A stretch of DNA of 64,000 nt from Odobenus rosmarus divergens (taxonomy: Eukaryota > Chordata > Mammalia > Carnivora > Odobenidae), in NCBI RefSeq assembly GCF_000321225.1, contig NW_004450404.1, positions 267,001 through 331,000 of the forward strand, read 5' to 3'. Shown in pieces: positions 10,011 to 21,872 of this stretch. The notes below the pieces were generated by a model that did not search any database, had not been told where the DNA came from, and saw only the letters and a program-made list of their open reading frames with translations. The first letter of the stretch is position 1; every line of letters begins with the position of its first letter. The position numbers were made by a program, and so were the translations under genes.

Positions 10011-12125
10011 GGCACCGAGCAGCGTCCTCACAGCATTTTTGCGTGCGTTTCAGGGGTGCCTTTTGCTGCGGAGGGAGTTATCGCTTCTCTCGGCGTTGGC
10101 ATTTTCGGGGTTGGGGTTGTGCTCTGTGTGTTTGCTTGTTTGCCGTTTAATGCCCGACTATTGTTCAGGATAAGCTCCGCCTGGGTGGGGAAATGGCATC
10201 CCACCACAGTTGCCGGCGAGGGGTAGAAAGGTTGCCAAACAGCTGCTGCTTTGTGTTTCCCTATCAGAAGTCTCTGGAGTAGGTTTGGGGCACGACGGAT
10301 GGATGGAGAGAGGGATGGGGCACGGAAGAAGAAGGTGGCTTTGGAGGAGCGAATTGTCACCCACCCCGTGGCATGCAGTCAGCCTGCCTTTCTGCCTGCC
10401 AAACTTTTATGAATATTCCTTTTGTGGCAGGGGAAAGCTTAATGAATTCAGCCCAGTTTTCCGGGGAAAAGCAACCCGGCTTTAACAATGGTTTGAGAAC
10501 TTAATCAATGAGAAAGGCAGGGGGAGGGGGAAGGGGAGGAGGCGCTGACACCATATCGGGGGATGTGGCTGCTTCTTGCAGAGTCAGGTAGGGGAGAGGT
10601 GGGCAGGGCAGAGCGCAGCTCCTGGGTGGCCGAGTTCCCGGAACTGTAGGTATAGCTCTTACCTGTGCCCGCTGGAGCCACACACACCCCCCCCCCCGTC
10701 GTGCCCCCATCTCACGGTCTGCCCAGACCTTGGCGGTGGGGCTTGAGGGGCGCCTTGCGGCCAGCCCCCCTCATCTGGCATTTTTAAGGATGTGTAAATA
10801 TTTTGCTGAGGATAAGTGACATCAACAGAATGATATTCCGCAGAGCCCGGGTGTGCAGCGATGATAAATAGATACGGCCAAACAAAGTTTTGATAACCGC
10901 GGATTCTCATGGCTCGCTCTGTTTCATTTTGGTCTTTGTTTTTGTTGGTTTAGCATTATCTCTCATCCTCTGGTGTGATCCCTTTATTTAGCTGATTTTG
11001 GAAGCTTCTCTTTAGAACAGAGAGAAAAGCAGCCAGCAGGGAGAAAACAATTCTTAGCCTTGCATGCATCATGCAAGGTTTTCTGTGCTTTTCCCAGGGA
11101 ATCTTCCCCAGCGTTGTCTAGATGTCCCTCTTCCTCCTTTTGAGTCTTCAGAATCGTTTGTTGATTGACCAAGAGACTTAGGATAACTTTGCAAATGTGT
11201 TGTGATGTGCTTTTGTTACAGTGGAGGGGTGGCAGTGTGGGAGGAGGCTAATCGGGAGGCTAGTGGGTGGGAGCCGCTCACCAGGGCAGCATTATGCCCC
11301 CACCCACTGTTTTGTCATTTGCATTTTCTTCTCAAAGAGGAACATGGGGAGCTGTGCCACTTTCAGAAGTCGGGGGGGGGGTGGGCTGGAACACGCAGAA
11401 TCATAAACCGGGTGGCATCCCAATTTCTCTGCCCCTTAGAAGCCCTGCGAGGCCACCTACCCACCCCCGAATCCACCCCCTCCCCCCAGTAAATATCCTA
11501 CAGACAGCCACTTGTGTCTCATCCTGACTGATGCCCACTAGAGGCATTCCAAGGCAGCCCAGGCACGGTGAGCCAAGTCAGACTGGAACCTGGGGTATTG
11601 GCCGCTTTGGCACCAGCCCATGGTCCTTTATCATGCAGAGAAACACCAGACTTCCAGCTGTTGAGGTTTGACCAGGGAAAACGGGCCCATTTCAGGAAAA
11701 AAATGAGAAAACAGCTTTCCAGGTGATGCCAGTTGCCAGTGTAAGAACTTGGTCAGTGGGCAGTTGGGTAAGAACTATAAAATAAATAAAAAGTCTTGTA
11801 GCCAGAAAACAGCCTCTGAGACAGGGCCTCTGGAAAGCAAGAAAGAAAAAGAAAATGCAAGAGGTATGTGATGAGGTGTTGCTGGGAGTGCTGTAGCACC
11901 AGGGGAACAAGATACAGCTCTAGCTCCAGCCACCCGAAAGCTAGATGGGACTGGCCTCCCCAACTCCATCGGATCCTCAATGGAGGTATTCTGTATGTGG
12001 CAATCTCCACACACAGCGTGCTCGGAATGTACAATAAGAAAATAGCAAGTGTCTGTTCTCTGGCTCCTTCCCTAACCTTAGATCTGGGGGGAGGAGGGTA
12101 GTGGGGGGAAATAAATTAGGAAAGG
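10011..12125. other. Presumed proximal intron 1, unique sequence
   Basis: G+C falls steadily after the island. Repeat-poor, with a C-run at 10687-10698. Around 10780-10905 there is an AT-rich unique block with GATA-like motifs ('GATGATAAATAGATACGG'). Several frames of 60-110 codons, all unconvincing. Consistent with regulatory DNA next to a promoter. Confidence 0.45.
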
Positions 12126-12129
12126 AATT

Positions 12130-12295
12130 AACATTTGTCGTTGCCCTCTGTCTGCCAAACACTTCACATGTGGGAAACCATGATGTGATGGAGGCATTAT
12201 TTTACAGATAAGGAATCTGAGGCTCAGAGAAATTTCCAGTCGCATGTCTGAATCCAGATTTCGGTGGTTATGAATTAAAGGGGCAACATGTCCCT
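12130..12295 (-). mobile_element. MIR SINE, antisense
   Basis: 'TTTTACAGATAAGGAATCTG' followed by 'AGGCTCAGAGAAATTTCC' is the reverse complement of the MIR core, whose sense form ends '...CCTCATCTGTAAAA'. Diverged. Confidence 0.65.
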
Positions 12296-13874
12296 CTAAC
12301 CCCTCTTCCAAGTCTCTGATTTATTTCTCCCAAAAGCCAGAGTCCTCAGCCCCTACATGTTCACAAACTATGGTACCTAACTTGGGGGCGGGGAGCCTAC
12401 CAGTGAGGCAGCCCAGTCAGCCAGGGTACATGCTTGTGTGCCAAGTAGGTAGACCCCAAATAGTCCCAGACTATTTCAGATGGAAAGACTGTGCCTTGTC
12501 ATCTTGGAATTTCCAACGCCCAACTGTTGCTTAATAAGTAAGAGTTGATTGACTAAGTGATGGAGCTGATGGAGTGAATGGTGGTAGGGAGGCAGCTGTA
12601 AGTCATCGTCAAGGGAGACTCAGGGAGAAATCCAGAGTTTTGTTTTTGTGTTTTTTTTAAATCTAGAGATTTTTATGTTTGGGGATTGGGAGTTCCTGGT
12701 GTCATGCTCCATATCTAGCCTGGGGTAGGTCCAAGTCGACAAGTTCATGTGATATGGACAAGAGCATTCCCATTTTTATAGATGACAAAACTGAGCAGGT
12801 TAAATAATTAGCCCGAGGTCCATGGTAGGACCAAAGGATGAGTAAAGTATTTCTGACTCTTAACTGTCTCGAATAAATAAATTCTCAATAAAAATGAGAT
12901 GAGGTCTTACTACACGAATGCATCATGTAAGCAAGTCCCTTAGCCCCTTTCCAACCAGATGATAGCCTTTAACCCTCTAGAAACTCTGGAGCCAGTGGAG
13001 AACCAGAATTTGAATCCATATATAATTCTGCTGCTTCCCTGATCAGAATATGAGGGGGACCTCAGAGAATGAGGCTCTCAAGGAGGGGGGAAGATGGCTA
13101 ATTGTACTCTCCCCTGTACAAAAGCCTGTGTGGGATTCTGAATTAAGCTTGATTTGGGGATCAGGGTGCCATCCTTGCTATAGAGTTGGCAGTTCTTGTC
13201 TTTGGAGAATGCCTCTGATTACCACTACTTCCTCCCACCTCTTCATCTGCCCAGATGCCCATCATCTCATTCTTTCTAGGCTCAAGGCATCTCCTTTGTG
13301 ACTCCAGATTTATTCATGAGCCTCTTGAGTCTACTGCTCTCCTGTGTTTTGACGGCAACTGGTGAGGAGGTGATTCTGATGGTCGCATTTGTACTTCTGG
13401 ATTTTGCACATGACCCTTCTTCCCTCTCCAGCCAAGAACACACACACACAAACACACATTCAGGCGCACGTAATTTGATCATGTTTCTTTATCTGCTTCA
13501 CCAAACTAGACTGCAAACGCAGAATTGTTATGGAAAGAACGTATGTGACTTTGGTGATCTTCTGTCCTAGCCTCTGCCTTAAACAGATCAGAAGAGCTAA
13601 GATGGAGGTGGCTCAACCAGGAGATGCCTTGAGTAATGATTATGCTTGCTGGCTTTCCCACTGCTGTGGGGCAGCCCCCCGCAATGTAGGCATGGGCCCT
13701 GGGCCTCTCATAAAAGCCCATTTTAATCTCCCCTTAGGGGTAGGGCTGGGCTTCTAGAATATCCCAATCCTTGCGATTCCCATTTCTGTTTCAATTCTTA
13801 GCTCCAGTAACTTGACGGCTTACCCTGCTCTCACCTGTCACTCTTTCTTCCCACAGCTTTTTGGTCTTGCACTG
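12296..13874. other. Unique sequence with a small MIR-like fragment
   Basis: 12765-12850 ('ATAGATGACAAAACTGAGC') looks like another antisense MIR core fragment. Positions 13439-13466 hold a short imperfect CA repeat. The rest is unassigned, with no convincing coding sequence. Confidence 0.45.
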
Positions 13875-14235
13875 CACTAATAGAACCTTTTATGATGATG
13901 GAAATGTTCCATTATCTGCACCATCTCATACAGTAGCCACAAGTCATATGTGGCTATTAGTAGTCAGAAGGTGGCTAGTCGAGAGTAGGGTGTGCTGTAA
14001 GGATAACATACGCACGTAATTTCTAAGACTTAGTACAAAAAGAAAAGAATGCAAAATAGCTCATTAATAATTTTTATATCAATTACACAGTGCAATGATG
14101 TTTTGAATATACTGGTCAAATAAGCTACAATATTAAAGTGAGTGTCACTTGTTTCTTTTAATCTTTTTCATGTGTCTACCAGAAACTTTTAAGTGACACA
14201 GATATTTCTATTAGGCAGTGCTTCTCGAGAGCAAA
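13875..14235 (+). mobile_element. hAT-type DNA transposon remnant (MER3/MER58-like)
   Basis: 'AATAGAACCTTTTATGATGA' and 'TGGAAATGTTCCATTATCTG' then 'CAGTAGCCACAAGTCATATG' correspond to the family whose consensus begins 'CAATAGAACTTTCTGC'. The same family recurs split at 20985-21770. Non-autonomous; no transposase. The exact family name is uncertain. Confidence 0.6.
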
Positions 14236-16140
14236 CTAACCACCAACCTGTGCCTTCAGCACAGGTTGTACTTCCAGATATTTTAGGGGGCATAAACACC
14301 TTCTGTCTCCATGGCAGACGGGAGGCATGGGCTGACAACCTGGCCTCAGGCAACTTTGATTTTCAGTAGCTAAGATGTCATTTGGGGGGGGTGCCTAATC
14401 AAGCCTATCCATGAGCATGTTTGCTCAGTCAAGTTCCCCTGAGGAATGCGGGCTCCTGAAACTTCGTGGAGATGAGAGAGCAAGGCAGGGCTGGGAACGG
14501 GCAGGGCTGGCTTGAACAAAACGACCCCTTTCCTTTCCTCTCCTCCACCTCACCCCACCCCAGGCTGGTGTCCTTGTCTAGTGGAGAGCTGTCTCTTGCC
14601 TGAGCAACTGATTTCCTTGACACCTTGTCTAAGAATATCCTTCCTGGGGATTTGTGCTTGGAGAATTGTGTCCCAAGTAAACACCCTAATGGTAAGAGCG
14701 GGTTATCTGGGGCTGGAGCCAATCTTATAGAAAGGAAAGGGAAAAAGGGGATGCACATAGTTATTTCCTGACAGCTTGATGAAAACAAGAGCAAGGAGAT
14801 ACATACAGTTTCTGTGGAAGAGACAGAATAAATGCAGAGAAGCCCAATTTCACACACAGTGCTGCTGCAGATGAGGAAACCTGACAAAGGGACAGTTCCT
14901 GGGGGTGGGGGAAGGCTCACAGCTGGCACTATGGTCTTCCTGGGCCCTTCCCTGGGAGCTGGGCATGGCCTAAGTAGATGGAAAGGGCTGGAATAATGAA
15001 CTTGGGGCTGCAGTGATTTATAGGTCAGGCCCCGTGGCTCTGGCCCCTGAGGGGGCTGCCCCCACAGGGGACCCTTGGCTGACCTCCTTGAGCTCCTCGG
15101 AAGGAGCTGGTTTTGTTTCCCATGGCAGAAGCAGACTGTTTACTGGAGCACAGGAAGAATCCGACATTCTGGCGAAAAATAATTCATTAACAGCCAGGGT
15201 ATTACCAGTTCCCTGGAAAAGCTCCTCCAGCTGCACTGTAGCAACTGTTCTTTTTCAGCAGCAGATTCGGGCCTCGCTGGCAGGCAAGACTGGGTGTGTT
15301 TGGGCGTTTTTGTCGTTGTTGTTATTTTTGCTTTTGTGCGTATGGCCACTTTTGCCTTATAATTCAGAGGAAGGAATGGTGGCCTGGAAGGGTCGTAATG
15401 GTATAGCTGTCAGCCATTATTTCCTTCCTAGTTTAGGCCTGGAAGCTCTAGGCCAACGCTAGGAACCTGCATTTCCCCTGACCAAAGCCCTCCCCATGCT
15501 AGGAGCACTGTAGAGCCACACAGAATATTCTAGAACTGAAGGAATTTTAGAGAATCTCAACACCTGCTCTTAAGACCCTCTGGAAACAATTGGCTGTAGG
15601 ACTCGCACCCCCAACCCCACCCTCCCACATACATACAAACATCAGGCAGAAAGTCCTGTTTTGGCTGTGTGGGATTCTTTGCTTACTATTAATTGACACA
15701 GTGGGGCCAGAGTATATGATTCATCATCCCAGTTTTGAGGGCATTTGGAAAGCCAGGCAGGCATAACCAAAAGAATGGGCTGCATGTTTTGCTCACTAAG
15801 AATGATTGAATCTACAGTAAATAAAATGGAATGATTCAGGAAGCTTTTTATGCTCTGGAAAAATCTGCTTTAAAAAAAGGTTTTTGTCTGCTTGTTTGTG
15901 TTTTATGCCTCATGTTCAGAAATGTGTACCCAGTTAGCAAGAAATGGAAAAGAATGGCATTTCCTTGTTTTCATTTTTTAAAAAACTCTAATTGCAGGTT
16001 AAGTAATATACGATGTATTGATTTTGGTTTTGTATGGAACATAAGTACATAATCATTTTATTTTATGGGATATTAATTTCCATCCATTTAGACTGATGAA
16101 ATATGCATTTAAAATGCAACCTATCTACCCCTGCCATCAT
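14236..16140. other. Unique sequence, no gene seen
   Basis: Two opposing frames (166 codons minus at 14429-14929, 149 plus at 15013-15462) start at arbitrary points, have no family resemblance and lie between repeats. 15780-16130 is AT-rich and repeat-poor. Confidence 0.5.
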
Positions 16141-16162
16141 TGTGGTATTTCATTTTTTTGGG

Positions 16163-16577
16163 GGGGGGATGGGAAGAAAACACGAGCGAGCACATGAGCT
16201 GGGGGCGTGGAGGGGCAGAGGGCAAGGGAGACAGAGAGAATCTTAAGCAGGCTGCATGCCCAGCACAGAACCCAACATGGGGCTCCATCTCACAACCCTG
16301 AGATCATGACCTGAACCAAAATCAAGGATCAGGTGCATAGGGGTGCTTGGGTAGCTCAGTCGGTTAAGCGTCTGACTCTTGATTTAGGCTCAGGTCATGA
16401 TCCCATGGGTTGTGGGCTCGAGCCCTGTGTCGGACCCCATGCTCAACGTGGTGGGGGCAGAGTCTGCTTGAAGATTCTCTCCCTCTGCCCCTCCCCCACT
16501 CTCTCTCTCTCTCAAAAAAATAAATATTTAAAAAAACTGAGTCAGACGCTTAACTGACTGAGCCACCCAGGCGCCCC
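16163..16577 (-). mobile_element. SINEC, minus orientation, interrupted by a second SINEC
   Basis: The left part (16163-16338) is a minus-strand SINEC from tail to the middle of its tRNA head. The last ~44 bases of the head ('GACGCTTAACTGACTGAGCC') appear only after 16533, ending 'ACCCAGGCGCCCC'. The intervening sequence is a complete plus-strand SINEC. GTATTTC near 16146 recurs near 16585 and may be the outer target duplication. Confidence 0.9.
16339..16533 (+). mobile_element. SINEC, plus orientation, nested inside the minus SINEC
   Basis: Head 'GGGTGCTTGGGTAGCTCAG', body ending in a CT-rich run at 16480-16513, then an A-rich tail. It is inserted in the older minus-strand SINEC; the flanks 'GATCAGGTGCATA' (left) and 'GAGTCAGACGCTTA' (right) are diverged copies of the same host position, consistent with a degraded target-site duplication. 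Confidence 0.9.
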
Positions 16578-16767
16578 TGTCACAGTATTTCTTTAATGTT
16601 CCTAGGTTCAGACTGAGAACCTATGGCATTTAATTGGAAAGAATAACATGTCCTTAGCTAATATATATGTAAAGCAACCCTAGATTTCAAAGAAAACGAT
16701 GTCTTCTCCCTTTGATGACTGCCAAAGATATGAATATTAAAGGCTGAGCATGTTTGGCTTTATCTAG

Positions 16768-17000
16768 AGCACGGTTTCTCCACCTTGGCCTGTTGACATT
16801 TTAGGCCAGATTTTTCTTTGTTGGCGTCAGGGGGCCTGTGCACTGTAGGATGTTAGCAGCCTCTCTGGCCTCTACCCACTAGATGCCAGTAGCACCGCCC
16901 CCTGCCACCACAGTTGTGACAACCAGAAATGTCTCCAGACCTCATCCGATTGTCCTCTCTGGGACAAAATCGCCCCTGGTTGAGAAACACTGGTCTAGAC
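16768..17000 (-). mobile_element. MER5A-like hAT-Charlie transposon
   Basis: The right end reads 'TTGAGAAACACTGGTCTAG' and the interior 'ACTAGATGCCAGTAGCACC' and 'GACAACCAGAAATGTCTCC', which are the reverse complement of MER5A. The left end 'GGTTTCTCCACCTTGGCC' is the matching inverted terminal repeat. Nearly full length for this ~190 bp family. Non-autonomous fossil. Confidence 0.88.
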
Positions 17001-18530
17001 CAAGGTTTAATAAGGCATTTGGGGGTTTTGGCAAATTCATTTTGAAATAGTAAAAGACACAATTTATTCCCCTGACTTTTATATATGCTGTTCATGGGGA
17101 CGATTAATTAACAGTTGGAAATGGGTCATGTGCCTGATTTCATTGTAAGGTTGGTGGATGAGTCTATAAGATGGTATAAGCACAGAGATTTTTTTTAAGG
17201 CAGGCGACTGAATGAGGCATATGTAATTGGGGGGCACACTGTAATAACTAAGGGCTTTTCTGGTTTTTCATAAAGAGAGCAGATTTATTCCTCCCTAATT
17301 TCTTTTTCATGTGCACCTGATTCCAGGCATGCCTTCAAAGCCACCAGGCATCTTCGTCTACCCCGCCCCCTCTCCACTGTCATTTCTCCTGTAGCATCTT
17401 AAGCCTGAGCCAATTAACTTAGCCCTTTAGTGTACTTGGGAGAGCTCTGTGCGTAACACTGTAGTAGACTCATTTCGGATTGTGGCAGCCCTTTACCCAC
17501 GACTAGTGTCTATGTTTTCTGGGACTGTTGAGAGAGAATGTCACTGGTGGGCAGATGAGGCATTTTTCCAAATGATGGGACATTCAGATTTCGGTGGGGT
17601 CCTCCCCATCCCTCCCAGTTCTCTCCCTCTCACACACATTTTTTTCCTCGTAGCAGTTCCACTTGGGAAAGAGGAGGTCAGCAGGGCTCCTTCAGGCAGC
17701 TTGAACCTCGTAATGCCTGCAGTCAGCAGCCCGGGACAAGCCCTTAGCCATCCTCTTTCTGAGGGTCCCTTGAAAGGGCTAGAAAGAAGGGTTGGGCATT
17801 CTCAGGGAAGGCGTCATGGGGCTAAAACCCGGAAATGGGGCGAGCGCTGGGGGGACAGAGGGAGAACAGAGAGGTGGGTCACGCATTACACAGGCAAGTG
17901 TCCTGAGGTCACCGTGCCCTGCCAGTCTTTGGAGTGGGATGGGTGTTTGGCAGTGCTCCCTGCAGACCTCAGTGGGGACTGCTTCATTTTGCGGCCATCA
18001 AGGTAGCCTGACCTTTCCCAAAGAGCGTCTGAAGGAGTTCCATGTGTCAGGCTTAGCCAGTGAGGAAAGATGGCAAAGCTGAGCACGTAGGGGTGGGCCA
18101 GGCTACCAGTACACCTTCATCGGCAAGTTCTCACCTCCCCAGAAGAGCAGTTTGATTCTTCCTTGTCGTCATGAAGGAAGAGGCAGTGAGCTTGGCAGAC
18201 GTCCACAGTGTGCCAGGTCCAGGCAGATAAATAATTGACTTGCAGCACGTGACACTTGGTCATTCTAAGTAGCCAGCCAGGATTTGGGTGATGGTTGCAA
18301 CACTGGGAGAGGAAACAGGATCATAAATCTGGGCTTTGGAGGCCAGTTTCGTGGCGCAGAGGCCACTGGGGCCACCGCTGTGTGCTGCAGAAGCAAACAG
18401 ACAGGTCCAAGTGGTATGTTGTTCCTCAAAATAATGGCAGTGGCAGTGGCTGTGAAACACATTTAGACCCTTGTCATAAAAATGCAAACAGTCCTCCTGC
18501 TATAGGGAAAAGCTAAATAAACTCCGTTGC
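17001..18530. other. Unique sequence, no gene supported
   Basis: Contains the longest plus-strand frame outside the CpG island (185 codons, 17449-18006). It has no recognised domain, its composition drifts along its length, and a second overlapping frame (17792-18082) is equally open. I treat it as chance. Confidence 0.5.
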
Positions 18531-19160
18531 AGCTGTATTAAGTAGAAACAGATTTGAAAATCGGTTGTTTTTTTTCCTGAGACACTTATTTATAGCAGGT
18601 TGGGCAAAGGCTGCCACTGTCTTTTGCGACTCCGGAAGAGTGTTTTCCAGATGGTCCTTGCTGTTTTTCTCTTTATTAAGCTTAGTTGAACACGGCCTCG
18701 CTTGGAAAGGTTCATAGAAACTGGTGTTATTTTTTTCAGATTACAATGACCATTGATTGACCAACAAATCAATGGATGGGAATGGATTGAGCCTGTGCTG
18801 ATGAATTTCCTTTTGCAATGTAGAAATAAGAAAAATATCAAGGAAAGCTCAAAATAGGGGTGCTCATTGTTTGGCTTTATATATCAGCTTCGGAAATCAT
18901 CCGGGGCTACATTTTCTATTAATTTACATTTGTTTTTGTTGGGTTTTTTTTTCTAAATTAATGCCCTTCTTTTTGCTAAAGCTCTCCAACATCCCTGTTT
19001 CCTTTCCAACATCTAAACAATGTCCAGATATATTTCAGATTGAGCAATTAGCTCTGGCTGCAATTTCCTTTTAGGAAAAAAAAATCACTAACCCGCTAGA
19101 CTAAATATGAAATTATTGAATGCGAAAATATCAATCTGAGACCATTTGTTCTAGGATCCT
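18531..19160. promoter_or_regulatory. Repeat-free AT-rich block, candidate conserved regulatory element
   Basis: About 630 bases with no recognisable repeat, rich in homeodomain-like ATTA/TAAT and ATTGAT words, and containing a perfect 9-bp inverted repeat at 18750-18775. Its character resembles intronic conserved elements, but conservation cannot be judged from one sequence. Confidence 0.25.
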
Positions 19161-20710
19161 TTGTGGCTTATCACTTGCATTTTAAGAAGGCAAGAAAAGG
19201 CTGATTCTGCCCTGCCTTTCCATGCTGGACACACCCACACCAAGAAACCTCAAGCTTTGTTTTTGCTCTTAGGAGCTGGACAGCTGGATTTGGGGTTGGG
19301 GTCATCAAGGCTGATTCTTACAGCCCAAACCACACAGGGAGCCATTTTGGAATGTCACATAAACCATTGGTCCCTGCAGACCAGGCATAGGACAAAATTT
19401 CTGCCCATTCACAGTGAAATGAAAGAAAAGGGGAAATGGAGTGAGTTTCTTTTTTAAAGCTAAACCTTTTCCATTTCCCAGAACTTCCCTTTATTCTAAA
19501 ATGGCCTTCCCTGCTTGTCTTGGTGTTAACAGCTCTTTTATGAATGATCAAGATCGTACCTGGCATTTGCAGTTTAATATCTTTTTGACAAAGTCAGAAG
19601 TTGTCCAACTCATGTTGGATCCTCCATTTTTTCAAATGTTACTCATCCAGAACATTAGAACATCTGGGATTCACCCAGGAGGTCAACTGGATTATGAAGG
19701 AGAGCCTTTGTTATTATTCCTAAGCCAGAAAAACCAACCTGAGCAAGAGTCCTGCTCTGAATTCCCTTACTCGACTCTTCTGACCCATCAGCCACAGGGA
19801 ACTGGCCTTGTCCAGAGCCCATGGGAAGCATGGAGTGGCGTCTTCAGAGGAGTTTGAAAGGGAAAACTAGCTTCGTGGACATACTGTCTGAGCATGCAGC
19901 CTGAGCTCTGGGAGCCTGGACCTTTTATCCCTGATTCTGTTTTCAACTCTGTTGCTAGCTCACACAGGTTCCACCCAGCTTCCTCCTCTCCTCAGCCCTG
20001 CCCACTGCTGCATGAGCCAGCAGGGCTCACCCAGCTGTGGCCCTGGTCTCCTTACTGGTCTGTTCTACTCCTGTCCTTGCTCCCGCAGCTGCTGTTCCTC
20101 TCAATAAAGCATCTGTCTAGCCTTGTCACCCCAGCTCAAGAACATTCAGTGACTCCCTATTTCCTAATTAGTTAAAATAAAACTCCACATATGAAGCCAT
20201 CTTCCCATTTTCCAAGTCCATTCTCTCCCTCGTGACTGGCCTTCAGTAGGGAAAATGCCCCTGAGTTGTACAGTTATCTGGGGTTTTGTTTGTTTTCTTA
20301 TATGGGGGGAGATTTGCAAGAAGGTTACAAGATCTCTTGGGCATCTTTCTAGATGAAGAACACTGAAGCCCTGAGTCTAATGTAATAGACCATCCCAAGG
20401 ATTATGACGTTCGTGTTTAGAAAAAAAAGAAAGAAAGAAAGCCCCACACAAAATGAGGCTCTCCGGCTTCAAGAACTGGAGGCTTACTACAAGTCTGTTA
20501 CATACTGCTTCTGGCTGGGGAGGCCACCTTTCTAGCCTGCCGACAAATGGGTATTGCTTCAGGATGGTACTGCTGACTTGTACTCCTGAAAATAGAGCCA
20601 CTTCCACAGGCTCTGAAACTTGCATTTGGAACATAGCAGAAAGAGTCTATCCCAGCCAATGCAGACTGTCCATTCCATTAGCAAATATCTCCAATGTTTG
20701 CTCATAAAAT
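19161..20710. other. Mostly unique sequence, possible L2 fragment
   Basis: The pyrimidine-rich piece 20000-20250 ('GTGACTCCCTATTTCCTAAT') resembles the L2-associated sequence at 6280. 20421-20441 is a short AAAG run. No coding signature. Confidence 0.4.
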
Positions 20711-20714
20711 CAAA

Positions 20715-20975
20715 ATAGCAACAATATTACCTATCATTTATCAAGCTTCTGCTATAGGCTGGACAGTTGTCCCAGGTGATTTACATTTATTATTTTATTT
20801 CTAGCTTTGTAACAACCTTAATGAGATAGGTGGATACTATGAGTTTCATTTCATAAAGGAGCAATCGGGGGCTCCAGGAGGGTTAGTAGCTCACACAAGG
20901 TCACACAGCTTATAGGAGGTAGAACTGGGATTCTATACAACCTGTTTCAATAGAACTTGCATTCTACACTAGAGA
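20715..20975 (-). mobile_element. MIR SINE, antisense
   Basis: 'TAGTAGCTCACACAAGGTCA' followed by 'CACAGCTTATAGGAGGTAGA' is the reverse complement of the MIR segment encoding the tRNA-like head and core. The left half ('ACAACCTTAATGAGATAGG') fits the MIR core-to-tail side. Diverged but long. Confidence 0.85.
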
Positions 20976-21095
20976 GGTACTATACGGTAGGACACTGGCT
21001 GTCCACTATGGTAGCCACTAGCTAGAAGTTGCTATTGAGCACTAGAAATGTGACTAGTGTGGCTGAGACCTGACTTTAAAATGTTATGTTTAATT

Positions 21096-21690
21096 AACTT
21101 TTTAATTTTTTTCTTAAGCATTTCAGGTGTATAGTTCAGTGGTATTAAAGTACATTCATATTGTTGTGCAACTGTCACCACCATCTATCGCCAGAACTCT
21201 TTTCATCTTGCAAATGGAATTTCTGTACCCATTAAACACTAACTCCCCAGGACCCCTTCCCCCAGTCCCTGGCAACCACGTCTACGTTCTTTTTTCTTTC
21301 TTTTTAAAAAAATATCCCCTTTCCCCCGACATCTGAGCCTCTGGTAACCACCATTCTACTCTGTTACTATGAGTTTGGGTTTTTTTTTTTTAATTCCACA
21401 TTTAAGTGAGATTATGCATATTTATCTTTCTTTTTAAAATTCTAAATGTAGGGCGCCTGGGTGGCTCAGTCGTTAGGCATCTGCCTTCAGCTCAGGTCAT
21501 GATCTCAGGGTCCTGGGATCGAGCCCTGCATCGGGCTCCCTGCTTGGTGGAGAGCCTGCTTCTACCTCTCCCGCTCCCCCCTGCTTGTGTTCCCTCTCTC
21601 GTGTCTCTCTCTGTCAGATAAATAAATAAAATCTTTAAAAAATAAAATAAAATTCTAAATGTAAATTGGATGGTGACTAACATAACGTAA
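21096..21690 (-). mobile_element. Ancient LINE-1 (L1M) 3' fragment, antisense, split by SINEC
   Basis: 'GTATAGTTCAGTGGTATTAA' and 'TTGTGCAACTGTCACCACC' then 'CCCTGGCAACCACGTCTACG' are hallmarks of the reverse complement of old L1 3' ends. Interrupted by the SINEC at 21451-21648. The right boundary is approximate. Confidence 0.8.
21451..21648 (+). mobile_element. SINEC, plus orientation, with target duplication
   Basis: Full-length: head 'GGGCGCCTGGGTGGCTCAG', CT-rich body, (AAATA)n tail. The perfect 15-bp direct repeat AAAATTCTAAATGTA lies at 21436-21450 and 21649-21663. It is the youngest layer of the three-level nest. Confidence 0.96.
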
Positions 21691-21872
21691 TAAAATAGAA
21701 TAAAATAAAAATAAATGTAAATTGCCACATGGGGCTAGTAGCTACTGTATTGGACAGTGCAGCTCTAGAGCATGCTCATTTCGCTGTGCTCTTCTGCCCT
21801 TCTGCTCCAGGCTTTCCCATAATGTCTTCCCAGTCGAACATAGCGCCTCCCTTGCTCAGAGGCCTGTGGACC

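Larger units (their letters stand above)
20985..21770 (+). mobile_element. hAT-type transposon (MER3/MER58-like), split by L1M and SINEC
   Basis: The left part (20985-21095) has 'GGTAGCCACTAGCTAGAAG' and 'TATTGAGCACTAGAAATGTG'. The right part (21690-21770) has 'CCACATGGGGCTAGTAGCTA' then 'CTGTATTGGACAGTGCAG', the expected right terminus. About 590 bases of foreign sequence (L1M plus SINEC) separate the two halves. Confidence 0.8.

Noticed and set aside
8985..10015. Minus-strand frames of 333, 282 and 218 codons in the CpG island
   Set aside because: GC-rich DNA lacks stop codons; the translations are Pro/Arg/Gly/Ala-rich with no domain, and plus frames of similar length overlap them.
9209..10150. 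Plus-strand 313-codon frame
   Set aside because: Same compositional cause; it crosses the likely donor sites at 9339 and 9921 and has no recognisable domain.
16333..16557. 74-codon frame over the nested SINE, and similar SINE-derived frames at 21406, 30969, 38842, 48335, 50695, 59508 and 63103
   Set aside because: Translations of SINEC sequence ('GAWVAQSVKRLTLDLGSGHD' type). They recur at every copy and are not proteins.
17449..18006. 185-codon plus frame
   Set aside because: No family resemblance, no supporting splice context, and overlapped by another open frame. Treated as chance.
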